From Streptomyces sp. MP131-18 (GTDB lineage: Bacteria; Actinomycetota; Actinomycetes; Streptomycetales; Streptomycetaceae): a stretch of DNA of 64,000 bases. Made by a program: the position numbers and the translations under genes. The DNA is taken from the NCBI RefSeq assembly GCF_001984575.1, contig NZ_LZNS01000001.1:2117275-2181274 (forward strand), in the 5' to 3' direction. Below are positions 55,499-63,684 of the stretch, one piece after another (within the stretch, counting starts at the first letter, position 1; each line of letters begins with the position of its first letter). Below the pieces are notes generated by a model, which ran no database searches, was not told where the DNA came from, and was given only the letters and a program-made list of their open reading frames with translations.

Positions 55499-56896
55499 TC
55501 ACTGCCAGCCGACGTCCAGGGCGAGCAGGTCCTCCTCGGTCTCCCGCCGCACGATCTCCCGCGCCGCGCCTTCCGTCACCGCGACCACGGGCGGGCGCGG
55601 CGTGTGGTTGTAATTGCTCGCCATCGACCGGCAGTAGGCCCCCGTGGCGGGCACGGCCAGCAGGTCGCCGGGCCGCACGTCGGCCGGCAGATACGCGTCG
55701 CGGACGACGATGTCCCCGCTCTCGCAGTGCTTGCCGACCACACGGGCCAGCATCGGCGGCTCGTGGGAGACCCGCGAGGCGAGCACGACCGAGTATTCCG
55801 CGTCGTACAGCGCCGTGCGAATGTTGTCCGACATGCCGCCGTCGACGCTGACGTACGTGCGCAGCCCTTGGAGCGGCTTGACCGTCCCCACCTCGTACAG
55901 CGTGAACGCGCTCGGGCCGACGATCGCCCGCCCCGGCTCCACCGACAGGCGCGGCACCGCGAGCCCGGCCGCCTCGCACTCCTTCGTCACCATCTCGCCC
56001 AGCGCCTTGCCGATCTCGTGCGGCTCGCGCGGATCGTCCTGGGGCGTGTACGCGATACCGAGACCGCCGCCGAGGTCGATCTCCGGCAACTCGACCCCGT
56101 GCTCGTCCCGCACCGCGCTCAGCAGCCCGACGACGCGCCGCGCCGAGACCTCGAAGCCGGCCATGTCGAAGATCTGCGAGCCGATGTGGCTGTGCAGGCC
56201 GACCAGTTCCAGACTCGGCCGCGCCAGCACCCGGCGCACCGCCTCCGCGGCCGTGCCGTCCGCGAGCCCGAGCCCGAACTTCTGGTCCTCGTGCGCGGTG
56301 GCGATGAACTCGTGGGTGTGCGCCTCGACCCCCACCGTGACCCGGATCTGCACCCGCTGCCGCGCGCCGTGGCGCTCCGCGGCCCAGGCGACCCGTTCGA
56401 TCTCCTCGAACGAATCCAGCACGATCCGCCCCACACCCGCCTCGACGGCCCGCCGGATCTCGGCCGCCGACTTGTTGTTGCCGTGCAGTGCGATACGTTC
56501 CGCGGGCATCCCGCCCGCCAGCGCCGTCGCCAGCTCACCGCCCGAGCAGACGTCGACGTTCAGCCCTTCCTCGCACAACCAGCGCACAACGGCGCGCGAG
56601 AGAAAGGCCTTTCCGGCGTAGAACACGTCGGCATCCGGTCCGAACGCCTCCCGCCAGGCGCGGCAGCGCGCGCGGAAGTCGGACTCGTCCAGCACGTACG
56701 CCGGCGTGCCGAACGACTCGGCGAGCGCCGCGGCGCTCACGCCCGCGACCCGGACGACGCCGTCGTCCCCCCGCGTGACGGAACGGGCCCAGACGCGCGG
56801 GTCCAGCGCGTTGAGATCGGTGGGCGGCGCGGCGTAGTGCCCCTCGGGCAACACGTCGGCGTGACGGGGCCCGGCGGGGTGGGCGGAACGGCTCAT
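55499..56896 (-). CDS. lysA: Diaminopimelate decarboxylase
   Basis: 465 residues, ATG with GAGGAC upstream. Fold-type III PLP enzyme: PLP Lys in [50 protein letters not shown] and the catalytic Cys region [11 protein letters not shown]. Makes L-lysine from meso-diaminopimelate, the last step of the branch parting from hom. Confidence 0.96.
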   Translation of the reverse strand: MSRSAHPAGPRHADVLPEGHYAAPPTDLNALDPRVWARSVTRGDDGVVRVAGVSAAALAESFGTPAYVLDESDFRARCRAWREAFGPDADVFYAGKAFLSRAVVRWLCEEGLNVDVCSGGELATALAGGMPAERIALHGNNKSAAEIRRAVEAGVGRIVLDSFEEIERVAWAAERHGARQRVQIRVTVGVEAHTHEFIATAHEDQKFGLGLADGTAAEAVRRVLARPSLELVGLHSHIGSQIFDMAGFEVSARRVVGLLSAVRDEHGVELPEIDLGGGLGIAYTPQDDPREPHEIGKALGEMVTKECEAAGLAVPRLSVEPGRAIVGPSAFTLYEVGTVKPLQGLRTYVSVDGGMSDNIRTALYDAEYSVVLASRVSHEPPMLARVVGKHCESGDIVVRDAYLPADVRPGDLLAVPATGAYCRSMASNYNHTPRPPVVAVTEGAAREIVRRETEEDLLALDVGWQ

Positions 56897-56916
56897 GTCG
56901 GAAGTCCTCTATCTGT

Positions 56917-57654
56917 TCACACGTGGTCGGGCGCACTGATGCCCAGCCGGAGCAGGCCGCCGGCCAGCACCGCTCCGGCGGCCTGGGCGAGAGCCAGCCG
57001 GGCGCGGTGGGCGGCCCCGGGTTTCTCGTCCCCGACGGGCAGCGCCGACCTGACCCGTTCGGTCTCGAGGAAGGCGTCGGCGACGCGCACCAGACGCCCC
57101 GCGGACCACACCTGCTCCCCCAGCGCGGCGAGCAACGCCCGCTCCTGCGCCGTCTCCAGCGCCGCGGCGCCCGGCTCCGGCGGCACGCCGAGCGCCCGCG
57201 CCCCCCGCTCCAGCGCGCGGCTGCGGGCGTGCGCGTACCTGACCCGGAACAGCGGATTCTCGTCGCGCTGCACGAGCAGCGCGCCCCCCGCGCCGCCCGC
57301 GGCGGCCCACCGTTCGGCATCGCGCGCCGGGTCCTCGGGCAGCGCGGCCGGCCGGGGGCGGGCGAGCAGCTCGCGCAGCAGCTCGGCGTCGGCCCCCTCG
57401 GCCAGCCTGATGTTGAGGAACCCGCCCCCGACGACCTCGACGTCCCGCACCCCCGCCTGCACCACCAGCCGCTCGCGCAGCCGCGCGGCGGCCTCGGCCC
57501 CCGTCATCCCGGCCGGCCCGGCCAGCCGCATGGCGATCCCGGTCCCCCACTCCCGCACCCCCCGCGGCCGCAGCCCGGCGCGCTCGGGCACGTCGGCGAA
57601 GCCGAGCTCGCGCGCGGAGCGGAGCACGGCCTGGGAGAGCCGGTCAGGAGTCAC
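56917..57654 (-). CDS. nrtL: ArgS-related anticodon-binding protein NrtL
   Basis: 245 residues from GTG 57654. Only the C-terminal DALR anticodon-binding half of an arginyl-tRNA synthetase is recognisable (RYAHARSRALERGARALGV, FLETERVRSALPVGDEKPG, RLALAQAAGAVLAGGLLRLG) plus an Add-1-like N-terminus. The catalytic HIGH/KMSKS domain is absent, so it cannot charge tRNA. Such proteins stand next to lysA in streptomycetes; the role is unknown. Confidence 0.85.
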   Translation of the reverse strand: MTPDRLSQAVLRSARELGFADVPERAGLRPRGVREWGTGIAMRLAGPAGMTGAEAAARLRERLVVQAGVRDVEVVGGGFLNIRLAEGADAELLRELLARPRPAALPEDPARDAERWAAAGGAGGALLVQRDENPLFRVRYAHARSRALERGARALGVPPEPGAAALETAQERALLAALGEQVWSAGRLVRVADAFLETERVRSALPVGDEKPGAAHRARLALAQAAGAVLAGGLLRLGISAPDHV

Positions 57655-58088
57655 GGAGCAAGCGTACGAGAGGCCGGGCGCCGTTCCGCCAGCCGTTTTA
57701 CCTGCCGGACGGACCCCGCCCGCCGCCCCTCGTCGCACAACCTGCGCACGACGCCGACCAGCTCGGCCGGCTCGAACGGCTTGGCCAGCAGCGCGTCGAT
57801 CCCCGCCGGCGCCTCGGCCCCCGCACTGGCGGACACCAGCACCAGCGGAATATCCGCGGTCCGCGGGTCCACCCGCAGCCGCCCGACGGTCCGCATCCCG
57901 TCCATCCGCGGCATGGCCAGGTCGAGCGTGATCACATCCGGACAGAAGCGGTGCACCGTCTCCAGACACTCGGCACCGTCGGACGCGGTCATGACCTCGA
58001 ACCCGTCAAGTTCGAGGTTCACCTTGATCAACTGCCGGATGACCTGGCTGTCGTCGACGACGAGGACCCGGCCTGAAGCGCCTGGCAC
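57651..58088 (-). CDS. Receiver-only response regulator
   Basis: 145 residues from GTG 58088 (weak ribosome site). A CheY-like receiver with VDDSQVIRQL, phospho-acceptor Asp56 (VITLDLAMPRMDG), Ser switch (LVSASAG) and Lys (LLAKPF). The C-terminus is a short basic tail with no output domain. Its stop overlaps the nrtL start (GTGA). The partner kinase is not in the window. Confidence 0.87.
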   Translation of the reverse strand: MPGASGRVLVVDDSQVIRQLIKVNLELDGFEVMTASDGAECLETVHRFCPDVITLDLAMPRMDGMRTVGRLRVDPRTADIPLVLVSASAGAEAPAGIDALLAKPFEPAELVGVVRRLCDEGRRAGSVRQVKRLAERRPASRTLAP

Positions 58089-58244
58089 CCACCCAGGGTA
58101 AGCGCCTTCCCCACCCGGCGTCCGGCCTTTCCCTGAAGTTGTACCCGGGAGTAGCGCCCCCCGCACCCCCGTACGGAAAACACCGGTGCGGACCACCGCC
58201 ACCAAGCTGATAGAGTCCTTCCCGTCGCCACAGAGACGACACCA

Positions 58245-58316
58245 GCCCCCGTAGCTCAGGGGATAGAGCAACGGCCTCCGGAGCCGTGTGCGCAGGTTCG
58301 AATCCTGCCGGGGGCA
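58245..58316 (+). tRNA. tRNA-Arg (anticodon CCG)
   Basis: 72 nt. Acceptor arms GCCCCCG (58245-58251) and CGGGGGC (58309-58315), D stem GCTC/GAGC, anticodon stem ACGGC/GCCGT around the loop CTCCGGA (anticodon CCG), T arm GCAGGTTCGAATCCTGC, discriminator A. CCA is not encoded. Its 3' half is the likely attachment site of the adjacent integrative element. Confidence 0.97.
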
Positions 58317-58335
58317 CCCGTTATGAGGTGCCAAC

Positions 58336-58373
58336 AGACCCCGTGACCAGCAGCTTTGCATGGTCCGGGGTCT
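58336..58373 (+). terminator. tRNA-Arg terminator
   Basis: AGACCCCG (58336-58343) and CGGGGTCT (58366-58373) followed by TTGTGTG. Confidence 0.8.
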
Positions 58374-58485
58374 TTGTGTGTGCGCAGGCGGATGCAGCGC
58401 TGAGCGACTGTTTGTCGACGCCCGTGGCGTATTCGTGGCGGGGGCGGCGGCCCGTTTCCGCAGGTCAGCCCCAAGAATGCCGAGA

Positions 58486-58506
58486 CCCCCGGACGGAATC
58501 CGGGGG
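58486..58506 (-). terminator. Integrase gene terminator
   Basis: CCCCCGGA (58486-58493) and TCCGGGGG (58499-58506) with a 5-base loop, 29 bp after the int stop. Confidence 0.75.
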
Positions 58507-58535
58507 CCTGCCGTACCTGGCCGCTCACGCGCTCC

Positions 58536-59912
58536 TCACGCGTACTCGCGGAACAGCTTCTCGATGCGCCGGTTCGCGACCTCCTGCCGCCCGTCGAGGC
58601 ACTTCGCGTAGCGCTGGAACAGCACCTCGACACTGTTCCCGGCCCGCTCCGCCACCTCTGTCGGGTCCACCCCGGCGTTCAGCCAGGTGGACAGCGCCGA
58701 GTGCCGCAGATCGTACGGGCGCCCGGCCAGCGGGGTAGCCACGTGGGCCGGCGAAAGCCCCAGTTCCCGGGCCTCATGCCAGACGCGGTAGTAGGTGCAG
58801 GAAGCGACGAGCCCACCACGTTCGTTGAAGAACAACCGGCCGTCGTCCGCCGTTCCGTAGGTGTCCACGTGGTCCCGCAGGATCGTGACGAGCCGGGGCG
58901 GAATCGGTACCGGCCGCGTCTCCCTCTCCGGCCGGTTCTTCAGCCCTCTGTCGTCGTGCACCTCCCCTGTGCCCGTCCACTGCTTCCCTGCCGGGGGCCG
59001 CGTGCGGTGCAGCAGCACCCGGCCCCACTCCCTTTCCGGCAAGGTGCAGTCCCCGATCGCCAGCCCGACGGCCTCCGCCGGACGGAACGCGCCGTAGTAC
59101 ATGGCAGCGAACATTCCCATCAGGTGGCGCCCACGGGAGCGGCGCGTCTTGCCGACATACGATGCCGCACACAGCAGCGATTCCGCCTGAACAGGATTGG
59201 CCACGACCCGCGGATCAACGGTCTTGACCACCTTCGGTTTCTGCCAGCGTGCCGCCGCAACCGGGTTGTCCTCGAACTCTCCCAGGTCGACGGCGTACTT
59301 CAGCGCATTCACCAGGGTGTTCTTCTTGCGTCGAACAGTCTCGGCGGCGGCAGGAGTCCCGTCGAGTTTCAGCTTCAGCGCGTCGAGGACGGCAAGCATC
59401 TCGGGAGGCTTGGCCAGGTCGGCCAAAGGCCGCGATGCCTTACTGACCCAGCGCAGCGTGTTGCCAATCTCCGGCGGAACCTCACGATCGCCGGGGCCGG
59501 GAAGCACAAAAGCCCAGTTCCGCAACGCCACTCTCAACAGGCTGCCCGCCGGTCGGCCCGGCAGGTCATTGAGAAAGGCCACGGTCACTGCTGTCAGCGC
59601 TTCGTTCATGCCGTCCCTGGTGTTGGGCGCGGCATGGGGCCACTTCATCGCGAGGTACTTCAACGCGAAGTCGTACCAGCTCAGGGAGGGAGCCTTCTCG
59701 ATCATGGAGTCCGGCAGCCCGGATTCGGTGTCGAACTCCTCGCCCTCACGCATCGCGCGGATGAGCTTGGCCCGAAAGGCGTCGGCCAGCGCTTTCGTCC
59801 GGAACGTGCGAGGGAACGTGTTCCCGCCCACCTTCCAGCGGACCTGATACGACGCCTTCTTACTGCGTGTGTCATGCCGAATGCTCCACACCCGGACGTC
59901 AGTACTCTTCAT
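58536..59912 (-). CDS. int: Tyrosine site-specific integrase
   Basis: 458 residues, a typical length for pSAM2-type integrases. An N-terminal arm-binding domain (YQVRWKVGGNTFPRTFRTK), a core-binding domain, then the catalytic domain: Arg in YYGAFRPAEAVGLAI, Arg and His in PYDLRHSALSTWLNAG, and Tyr nucleophile in LFQRYAKCLDG. Integrates and, with Xis, excises the element at the tRNA-Arg 3' end. Overlaps xis by 4 bp. Confidence 0.94.
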   Translation of the reverse strand: MKSTDVRVWSIRHDTRSKKASYQVRWKVGGNTFPRTFRTKALADAFRAKLIRAMREGEEFDTESGLPDSMIEKAPSLSWYDFALKYLAMKWPHAAPNTRDGMNEALTAVTVAFLNDLPGRPAGSLLRVALRNWAFVLPGPGDREVPPEIGNTLRWVSKASRPLADLAKPPEMLAVLDALKLKLDGTPAAAETVRRKKNTLVNALKYAVDLGEFEDNPVAAARWQKPKVVKTVDPRVVANPVQAESLLCAASYVGKTRRSRGRHLMGMFAAMYYGAFRPAEAVGLAIGDCTLPEREWGRVLLHRTRPPAGKQWTGTGEVHDDRGLKNRPERETRPVPIPPRLVTILRDHVDTYGTADDGRLFFNERGGLVASCTYYRVWHEARELGLSPAHVATPLAGRPYDLRHSALSTWLNAGVDPTEVAERAGNSVEVLFQRYAKCLDGRQEVANRRIEKLFREYA

Positions 59913-60109
59913 GCCGATGCCTCCCCGCGCTTGCGGAGCCAGGCGATGAAGTCGCTCCGCCAGACCCGCAGCTCCCCGTTGGGGAGCTTGAGCGCGTCCG
60001 GCCCGATGCCCAGTTCGCGCCAGCGATAGAACGTGCGCCGGGAGACGCCGCCGAGTTCGGTGAGGACTTCGCGGACGGTCATCAGCTCATCCCGCGCCAT
60101 GGCCGTCAC
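59909..60109 (-). CDS. xis: Excisionase (MerR-like helix-turn-helix)
   Basis: 66 residues from GTG 60109, or 63 from ATG 60100. AlpA/excisionase-type helix-turn-helix: LMTVREVLTELGGVSRRTFY then RWRELGIGPDALKLPNGELR and DFIAWL. It begins inside the end of the replication gene and ends over the integrase start, so rep, xis and int are read together. Confidence 0.9.
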   Translation of the reverse strand: MTAMARDELMTVREVLTELGGVSRRTFYRWRELGIGPDALKLPNGELRVWRSDFIAWLRKRGEASA

Positions 60110-61436
60110 CGCCCCTCACGGACGCGGCGACGAGGGCCGCCTCCGGGGAGTAGCCACGCCCCGCGTACCGCCAGGTGCCGACCGAGACCGTGTCCCGGTC
60201 GCCGAGCCCGAGCGCCGCGTACTGCTGCGCCGCACGGTGTTCCGCACGGGCGTTCCGCAGGGCCGTGAGCGTGGTGGAGTACCGGTGTGACTTGGTGGTG
60301 AAGTGGCCCCGGTAGCCCAGCATGTGAGCCCAGCGGCGCAGGCCCAGCGACTCGAAGCCGGGCAGGCCGCCCAGCCACCAGCAGGCACCCATCATCCGGA
60401 GCACGTGCGCCCGCACCGGCAAGGCCACCATGTCGGCAGCGTGATGAATCCGCCCGCCGACCGCACCCGCGACATCGGCGCCCTTGGTGGCGTACTTCGC
60501 GATGTACCCCGCCACCGCGGAGGAGGTCAGCCGCTCCCCCACACCGAACGCGGCGATGGGCCGTACATCCAGCTGAGTGCCGAAGCCGATGAGACGCGAG
60601 CCGACCACGTCAACGCCGACGGCAGGGAGCCGCACGAGGCCGACGGCCGCGCGGACCGCTTCCGCCAGGAGGCCGGTGCCGGCCCAGCCGGGCGGGGGTG
60701 CCGCCGGGCCGTCGGGTCCGTCGAGCCGGATGACCGCGTGGAAGTGAACCAGGCCGCGCCGCTGATACTCCGCCACCTTGGCGTACGAAAGCCGTGCCAC
60801 GTCCGCGAATTCCGCGCGGGTCAGCCCGGCCCGCCGGGCGAGTTCCCGGCGCAATTCCAAGGTGAACCGATGCCACAGCTGACCGGCGTGCGCCTGCCAG
60901 AGCACCGCCCCCGCGTAGTCGTAGCAGCGCGGGCAGAGCGGTTCCCCGAGCCGGACATCATCCTCCGCGTGCCGGAGTCCGCAACCGACCGGCACCCCGT
61001 GCGGGCAGCGTTCCCCCGCCGGGCGGGGGCGGCAGGCCAGCCGTCTACCACCCCGTTCCCGGCGGGAGTGGACCGGGCCGAAGCCCGGGGCCGTGAGGGT
61101 GGCGAACACCCGGGGGTGCCCGCCGACCTCTTCCGCCACGTTCTTGCCACCGGCCAGTCCGGCCCGGATCAGCTGGTACGTGTCCGCCCGATACACCCGA
61201 GCACAGGCCGGGCAGACCGACGCCCGCCGGTTACCGCAGGCAACGAGCAGCAGCCCGCCCGCGTCGTCGGAGGTGAACGAACGGATCGCCTCGCCGGTGC
61301 GCACGTCCACCACGGTCGTGCCGCCGAGGAGGTGTACCGGATTGGTGCAGCCGCCGAGCCGGACGATGCCACGCCGCCAGACGTCGAAGTCCGGCCGGGC
61401 CGCGCGCTCCAGGAGAGCGGTGACCGCTTCGTTCAT
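60087..61436 (-). CDS. repSA: RepSA-family replication initiator
   Basis: 449 residues from ATG 61436, overlapping the upstream stop. Two Cys pairs (CGNRRASVCPACARVY; CPRCYDYAG) suggest a zinc domain. The HUH-type motif is GLVHFHAVIRLDGPDG, and the candidate Tyr lies in AVAGYIAKYATKGADV. Rolling-circle initiators of this family let the excised element replicate. Streptomyces element hallmark. Confidence 0.9.
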   Translation of the reverse strand: MNEAVTALLERAARPDFDVWRRGIVRLGGCTNPVHLLGGTTVVDVRTGEAIRSFTSDDAGGLLLVACGNRRASVCPACARVYRADTYQLIRAGLAGGKNVAEEVGGHPRVFATLTAPGFGPVHSRRERGGRRLACRPRPAGERCPHGVPVGCGLRHAEDDVRLGEPLCPRCYDYAGAVLWQAHAGQLWHRFTLELRRELARRAGLTRAEFADVARLSYAKVAEYQRRGLVHFHAVIRLDGPDGPAAPPPGWAGTGLLAEAVRAAVGLVRLPAVGVDVVGSRLIGFGTQLDVRPIAAFGVGERLTSSAVAGYIAKYATKGADVAGAVGGRIHHAADMVALPVRAHVLRMMGACWWLGGLPGFESLGLRRWAHMLGYRGHFTTKSHRYSTTLTALRNARAEHRAAQQYAALGLGDRDTVSVGTWRYAGRGYSPEAALVAASVRGGDGHGAG

Positions 61437-61678
61437 CACGACTCCCCGAACGCCTGCCGCATCGTCGCGGCGATCGCCTCGGGCCGGGTCTTGGCCGAGA
61501 AGCGCAAGGTCGGATCGGTCAGCCACAGGGCCGCGCCGTGCGCCGGGCAGACGCGGCGCTCCGTGGCGTCCGTCCCGACGAGGACGACCTTTTCCCGGCC
61601 CACGCAGGTGGGCCGTTCCTCGTCGCGTATCTCGCACTGGGCGGAACGCGACTTGCGCGCGCGGTTGGCGCTGTACAT
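61436..61678 (-). CDS. Small Cys-containing protein of the integrative element
   Basis: 80 residues from ATG 61678, chosen for AAGGAG 9 bp upstream; a longer frame from 61786 overlapping the upstream stop is possible. SANRARKSRSAQCEIRDEER, PTCVGREKVVLVG and RRVCPAHGAALW give three Cys and a His, a possible zinc site. Stop overlaps the rep start. Function unknown. Confidence 0.7.
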   Translation of the reverse strand: MYSANRARKSRSAQCEIRDEERPTCVGREKVVLVGTDATERRVCPAHGAALWLTDPTLRFSAKTRPEAIAATMRQAFGES

Positions 61679-61782
61679 GGTGTGGGTGCTCCTTTCTCTG
61701 CTCACGTGGCGGATGGAGTGGGCCCTCGACCGGGTCGGGTTTGGCGACTTCGCGCCCGGTCGGGAGCCCGTTTGCTGGGCCG

Positions 61783-62073
61783 TCATCGGTACTCCTCGGG
61801 CGGCAGGGCGATGACGTAGTAGGTCAGCGGGCCGAACTTCCGGTAGGCGCTGAGGCAGCCTTCGCCCAGGTCTTCCAGCGGCACGCCCAGCGAGGTGGCA
61901 GCGGCTTCGGCACCGGTGCGGCGCGCTTCGGGGTTGTCGGACTTGACGATGAGGGTCAGGCTCGCGCGAGGGGGCACCAGCACGGCCGGGGTGTCGGCCA
62001 GGAAGTCGGCCAGCTCCCGCAGTCCGGCGATGAACGCCTCTCGGTCGCCGGTGTTGATCACGTAGTCGGACAT
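61783..62073 (-). CDS. Hypothetical protein of the integrative element
   Basis: 96 residues, ATG with AAAGGAGATC upstream. Soluble, mixed alpha/beta (DREAFIAGLRELADFLADTP; RASLTLIVKSDNPEARRTGA; YRKFGPLTYYVIALPPEEY). Not recognised. Located between the membrane gene and the Cys protein in the putative spread/replication segment. Confidence 0.7.
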   Translation of the reverse strand: MSDYVINTGDREAFIAGLRELADFLADTPAVLVPPRASLTLIVKSDNPEARRTGAEAAATSLGVPLEDLGEGCLSAYRKFGPLTYYVIALPPEEYR

Positions 62074-62104
62074 GGCGATCTCCTTTCTTCGGGCGTTGGG
62101 TGGG

Positions 62105-62299
62105 TCAGAACTGGAGTTGCGCGAGGATCGCGCCAGTCGCGTCCAGGGCGCCCTGGATCAGCGGCGCGGCAGCGGTCTGAGCGAGCAGGAAGCCGAAGAT
62201 CGTGCAGAGTCCGGCCTCGAATCCCCGCAGGTAGCGGATGCGGACGAGGAACAGGATCAGCAGCCCGAGCAACAGCACGGCCGAGGTGGTGACGAGCAC
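62105..62299 (-). CDS. Small two-helix membrane protein (Spd-like)
   Basis: 64 residues from GTG 62299 (GGGAG upstream). Two hydrophobic helices (VTTSAVLLLGLLILFLVRIR and GLCTIFGFLLAQTAAAPLIQ). Position just after tra matches small spread (spd) membrane proteins of Streptomyces elements, which help plasmid movement within the mycelium. Confidence 0.65.
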   Translation of the reverse strand: MLVTTSAVLLLGLLILFLVRIRYLRGFEAGLCTIFGFLLAQTAAAPLIQGALDATGAILAQLQF

Positions 62300-62314
62300 G
62301 GCGGATCTCCCTTC

Positions 62315-63682
62315 TCACGCGTCGCGGTCGAGTCGTTCGATGTGCACGGCCGCGGCGTCGTCAGAGCCGCTGTCGGCCAGTTCGGGCAGGTAGGGAGTCA
62401 GGTGGGCATACTCGGCGGCCACCCCCTCGGCGACCGTTTCCGGGACGAGGTACGACCGGGCGCGTTCCCAGCCGTCCGCCGACGCCAGGACCGCCGTTCC
62501 GGCGTCCTCCGGGGCGATGGACTGTGCGGCTTGCAGGGCGTCCGGGTTGAGGTCCCCGAGCGTCATTTCCGCCGTGCCGGAGTCGGCCACCCGGTGGCAG
62601 GCCCGTCCGCCGAGCTGTGACCGCAGGGCCGTGACCCCCTGGCCGAGGTCCGAGCCGACCCGTTGCCCCGCGACGACGAGGAACACCCCGAGCGCCGCGC
62701 CGAGTTGGGCCAGCCGGACCAGCGTCGTGGCTGCCGCTTGCGCGTCGTCCTTTTCGGCGCGGCTGGCCACGAGGAAGAGTTCGGCGATCTCGTCCACGAT
62801 CACCACGACCGGGACCGGGCACTCCGCGTCCGGCAGGCCCCAGATGTTCCGCACCCGTGCGGCGCGGCACAGCGCCATACGGCCCTGAGTCAGGTCGACG
62901 AGGGCGCCGAGCAGCCGGACAGCCTGACGCCGGTTGGTGGCCAGGGCGGACAGCCGCCGTTCGTAGAGCGACAGTTCCATGCCGCCCTTGCAGTCGACGC
63001 CGACCAGGGCGACCGGTTGCGGAGCCAGGCCCGCAACGAGTGCGTTGATCAGCGTGGACTTGCCGGAGCGGGTCGCGCCGACGATCAGCCAGTGCGGGAT
63101 CTTCCGCAGGTCGATGACCCACTGAGCGCCCGACTCCAGCACCCCGACCGCCACCCGGAGCAGACGGTCGGCCCTGTGCCGCCGTGGCATGCGCGGCTGC
63201 CGGAGCGGGTCGGCAAACGTCGCGGCGATCCGAACGACGCCGGGCCGCCACGTCGTCACACGCACCGTGTGCATCTCCCAGTCGTGCGCCATGGCCGGGG
63301 CCGCCTTGACGAAGTCCTCCGGAACCTGGCCGGGCAGTAACCGCACCAGGAGCCAGAAGCCGCCGGCCGTCGGATGCATCCGCCCGCGTCGCGGTACACG
63401 CGGCTGGGGCGGAGCCGCGCCGTGGCCCACCAGGCCGGAGACGACCGCCAGCGCGGCTTTGCGGCTCTGCGCCAGGCCGCACGCTGCCATCAACGGCCGC
63501 CAACTGCGCGTGACCCGGAGGGCCGCCGCCGGGAAGCCGAGGCACAGCCACCAGGCCACCGGGTAGCGGCGGCGCAGGGCCGGGCCCGCGAGGAGCAGGC
63601 CCATGCCCAGCACGGCGACCACCACGAGCGCCCAGGCCATCCGGAATTCCCCGGCCGTGGGAGTGGAGGCCGGAACGGTCAC
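62315..63682 (-). CDS. tra: FtsK/SpoIIIE-type conjugative DNA translocase (TraSA-like)
   Basis: 455 residues from GTG 63682 (GAAGGGGG upstream, 2 bp after the previous stop codon). One or two N-terminal membrane helices (MAWALVVVAVLGMGLLLAG), then an FtsK motor with Walker A VGATRSGKSTLINAL and Walker B VPVVVIVDEIAELFLVA, and FLVVAGQRVGSDLGQGVTAL. A single Tra of this type moves double-stranded DNA between mycelia in Streptomyces. Starts 15 bp before the small membrane gene. Confidence 0.92.
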   Translation of the reverse strand: MTVPASTPTAGEFRMAWALVVVAVLGMGLLLAGPALRRRYPVAWWLCLGFPAAALRVTRSWRPLMAACGLAQSRKAALAVVSGLVGHGAAPPQPRVPRRGRMHPTAGGFWLLVRLLPGQVPEDFVKAAPAMAHDWEMHTVRVTTWRPGVVRIAATFADPLRQPRMPRRHRADRLLRVAVGVLESGAQWVIDLRKIPHWLIVGATRSGKSTLINALVAGLAPQPVALVGVDCKGGMELSLYERRLSALATNRRQAVRLLGALVDLTQGRMALCRAARVRNIWGLPDAECPVPVVVIVDEIAELFLVASRAEKDDAQAAATTLVRLAQLGAALGVFLVVAGQRVGSDLGQGVTALRSQLGGRACHRVADSGTAEMTLGDLNPDALQAAQSIAPEDAGTAVLASADGWERARSYLVPETVAEGVAAEYAHLTPYLPELADSGSDDAAAVHIERLDRDA

Positions 63683-63684
63683 CG

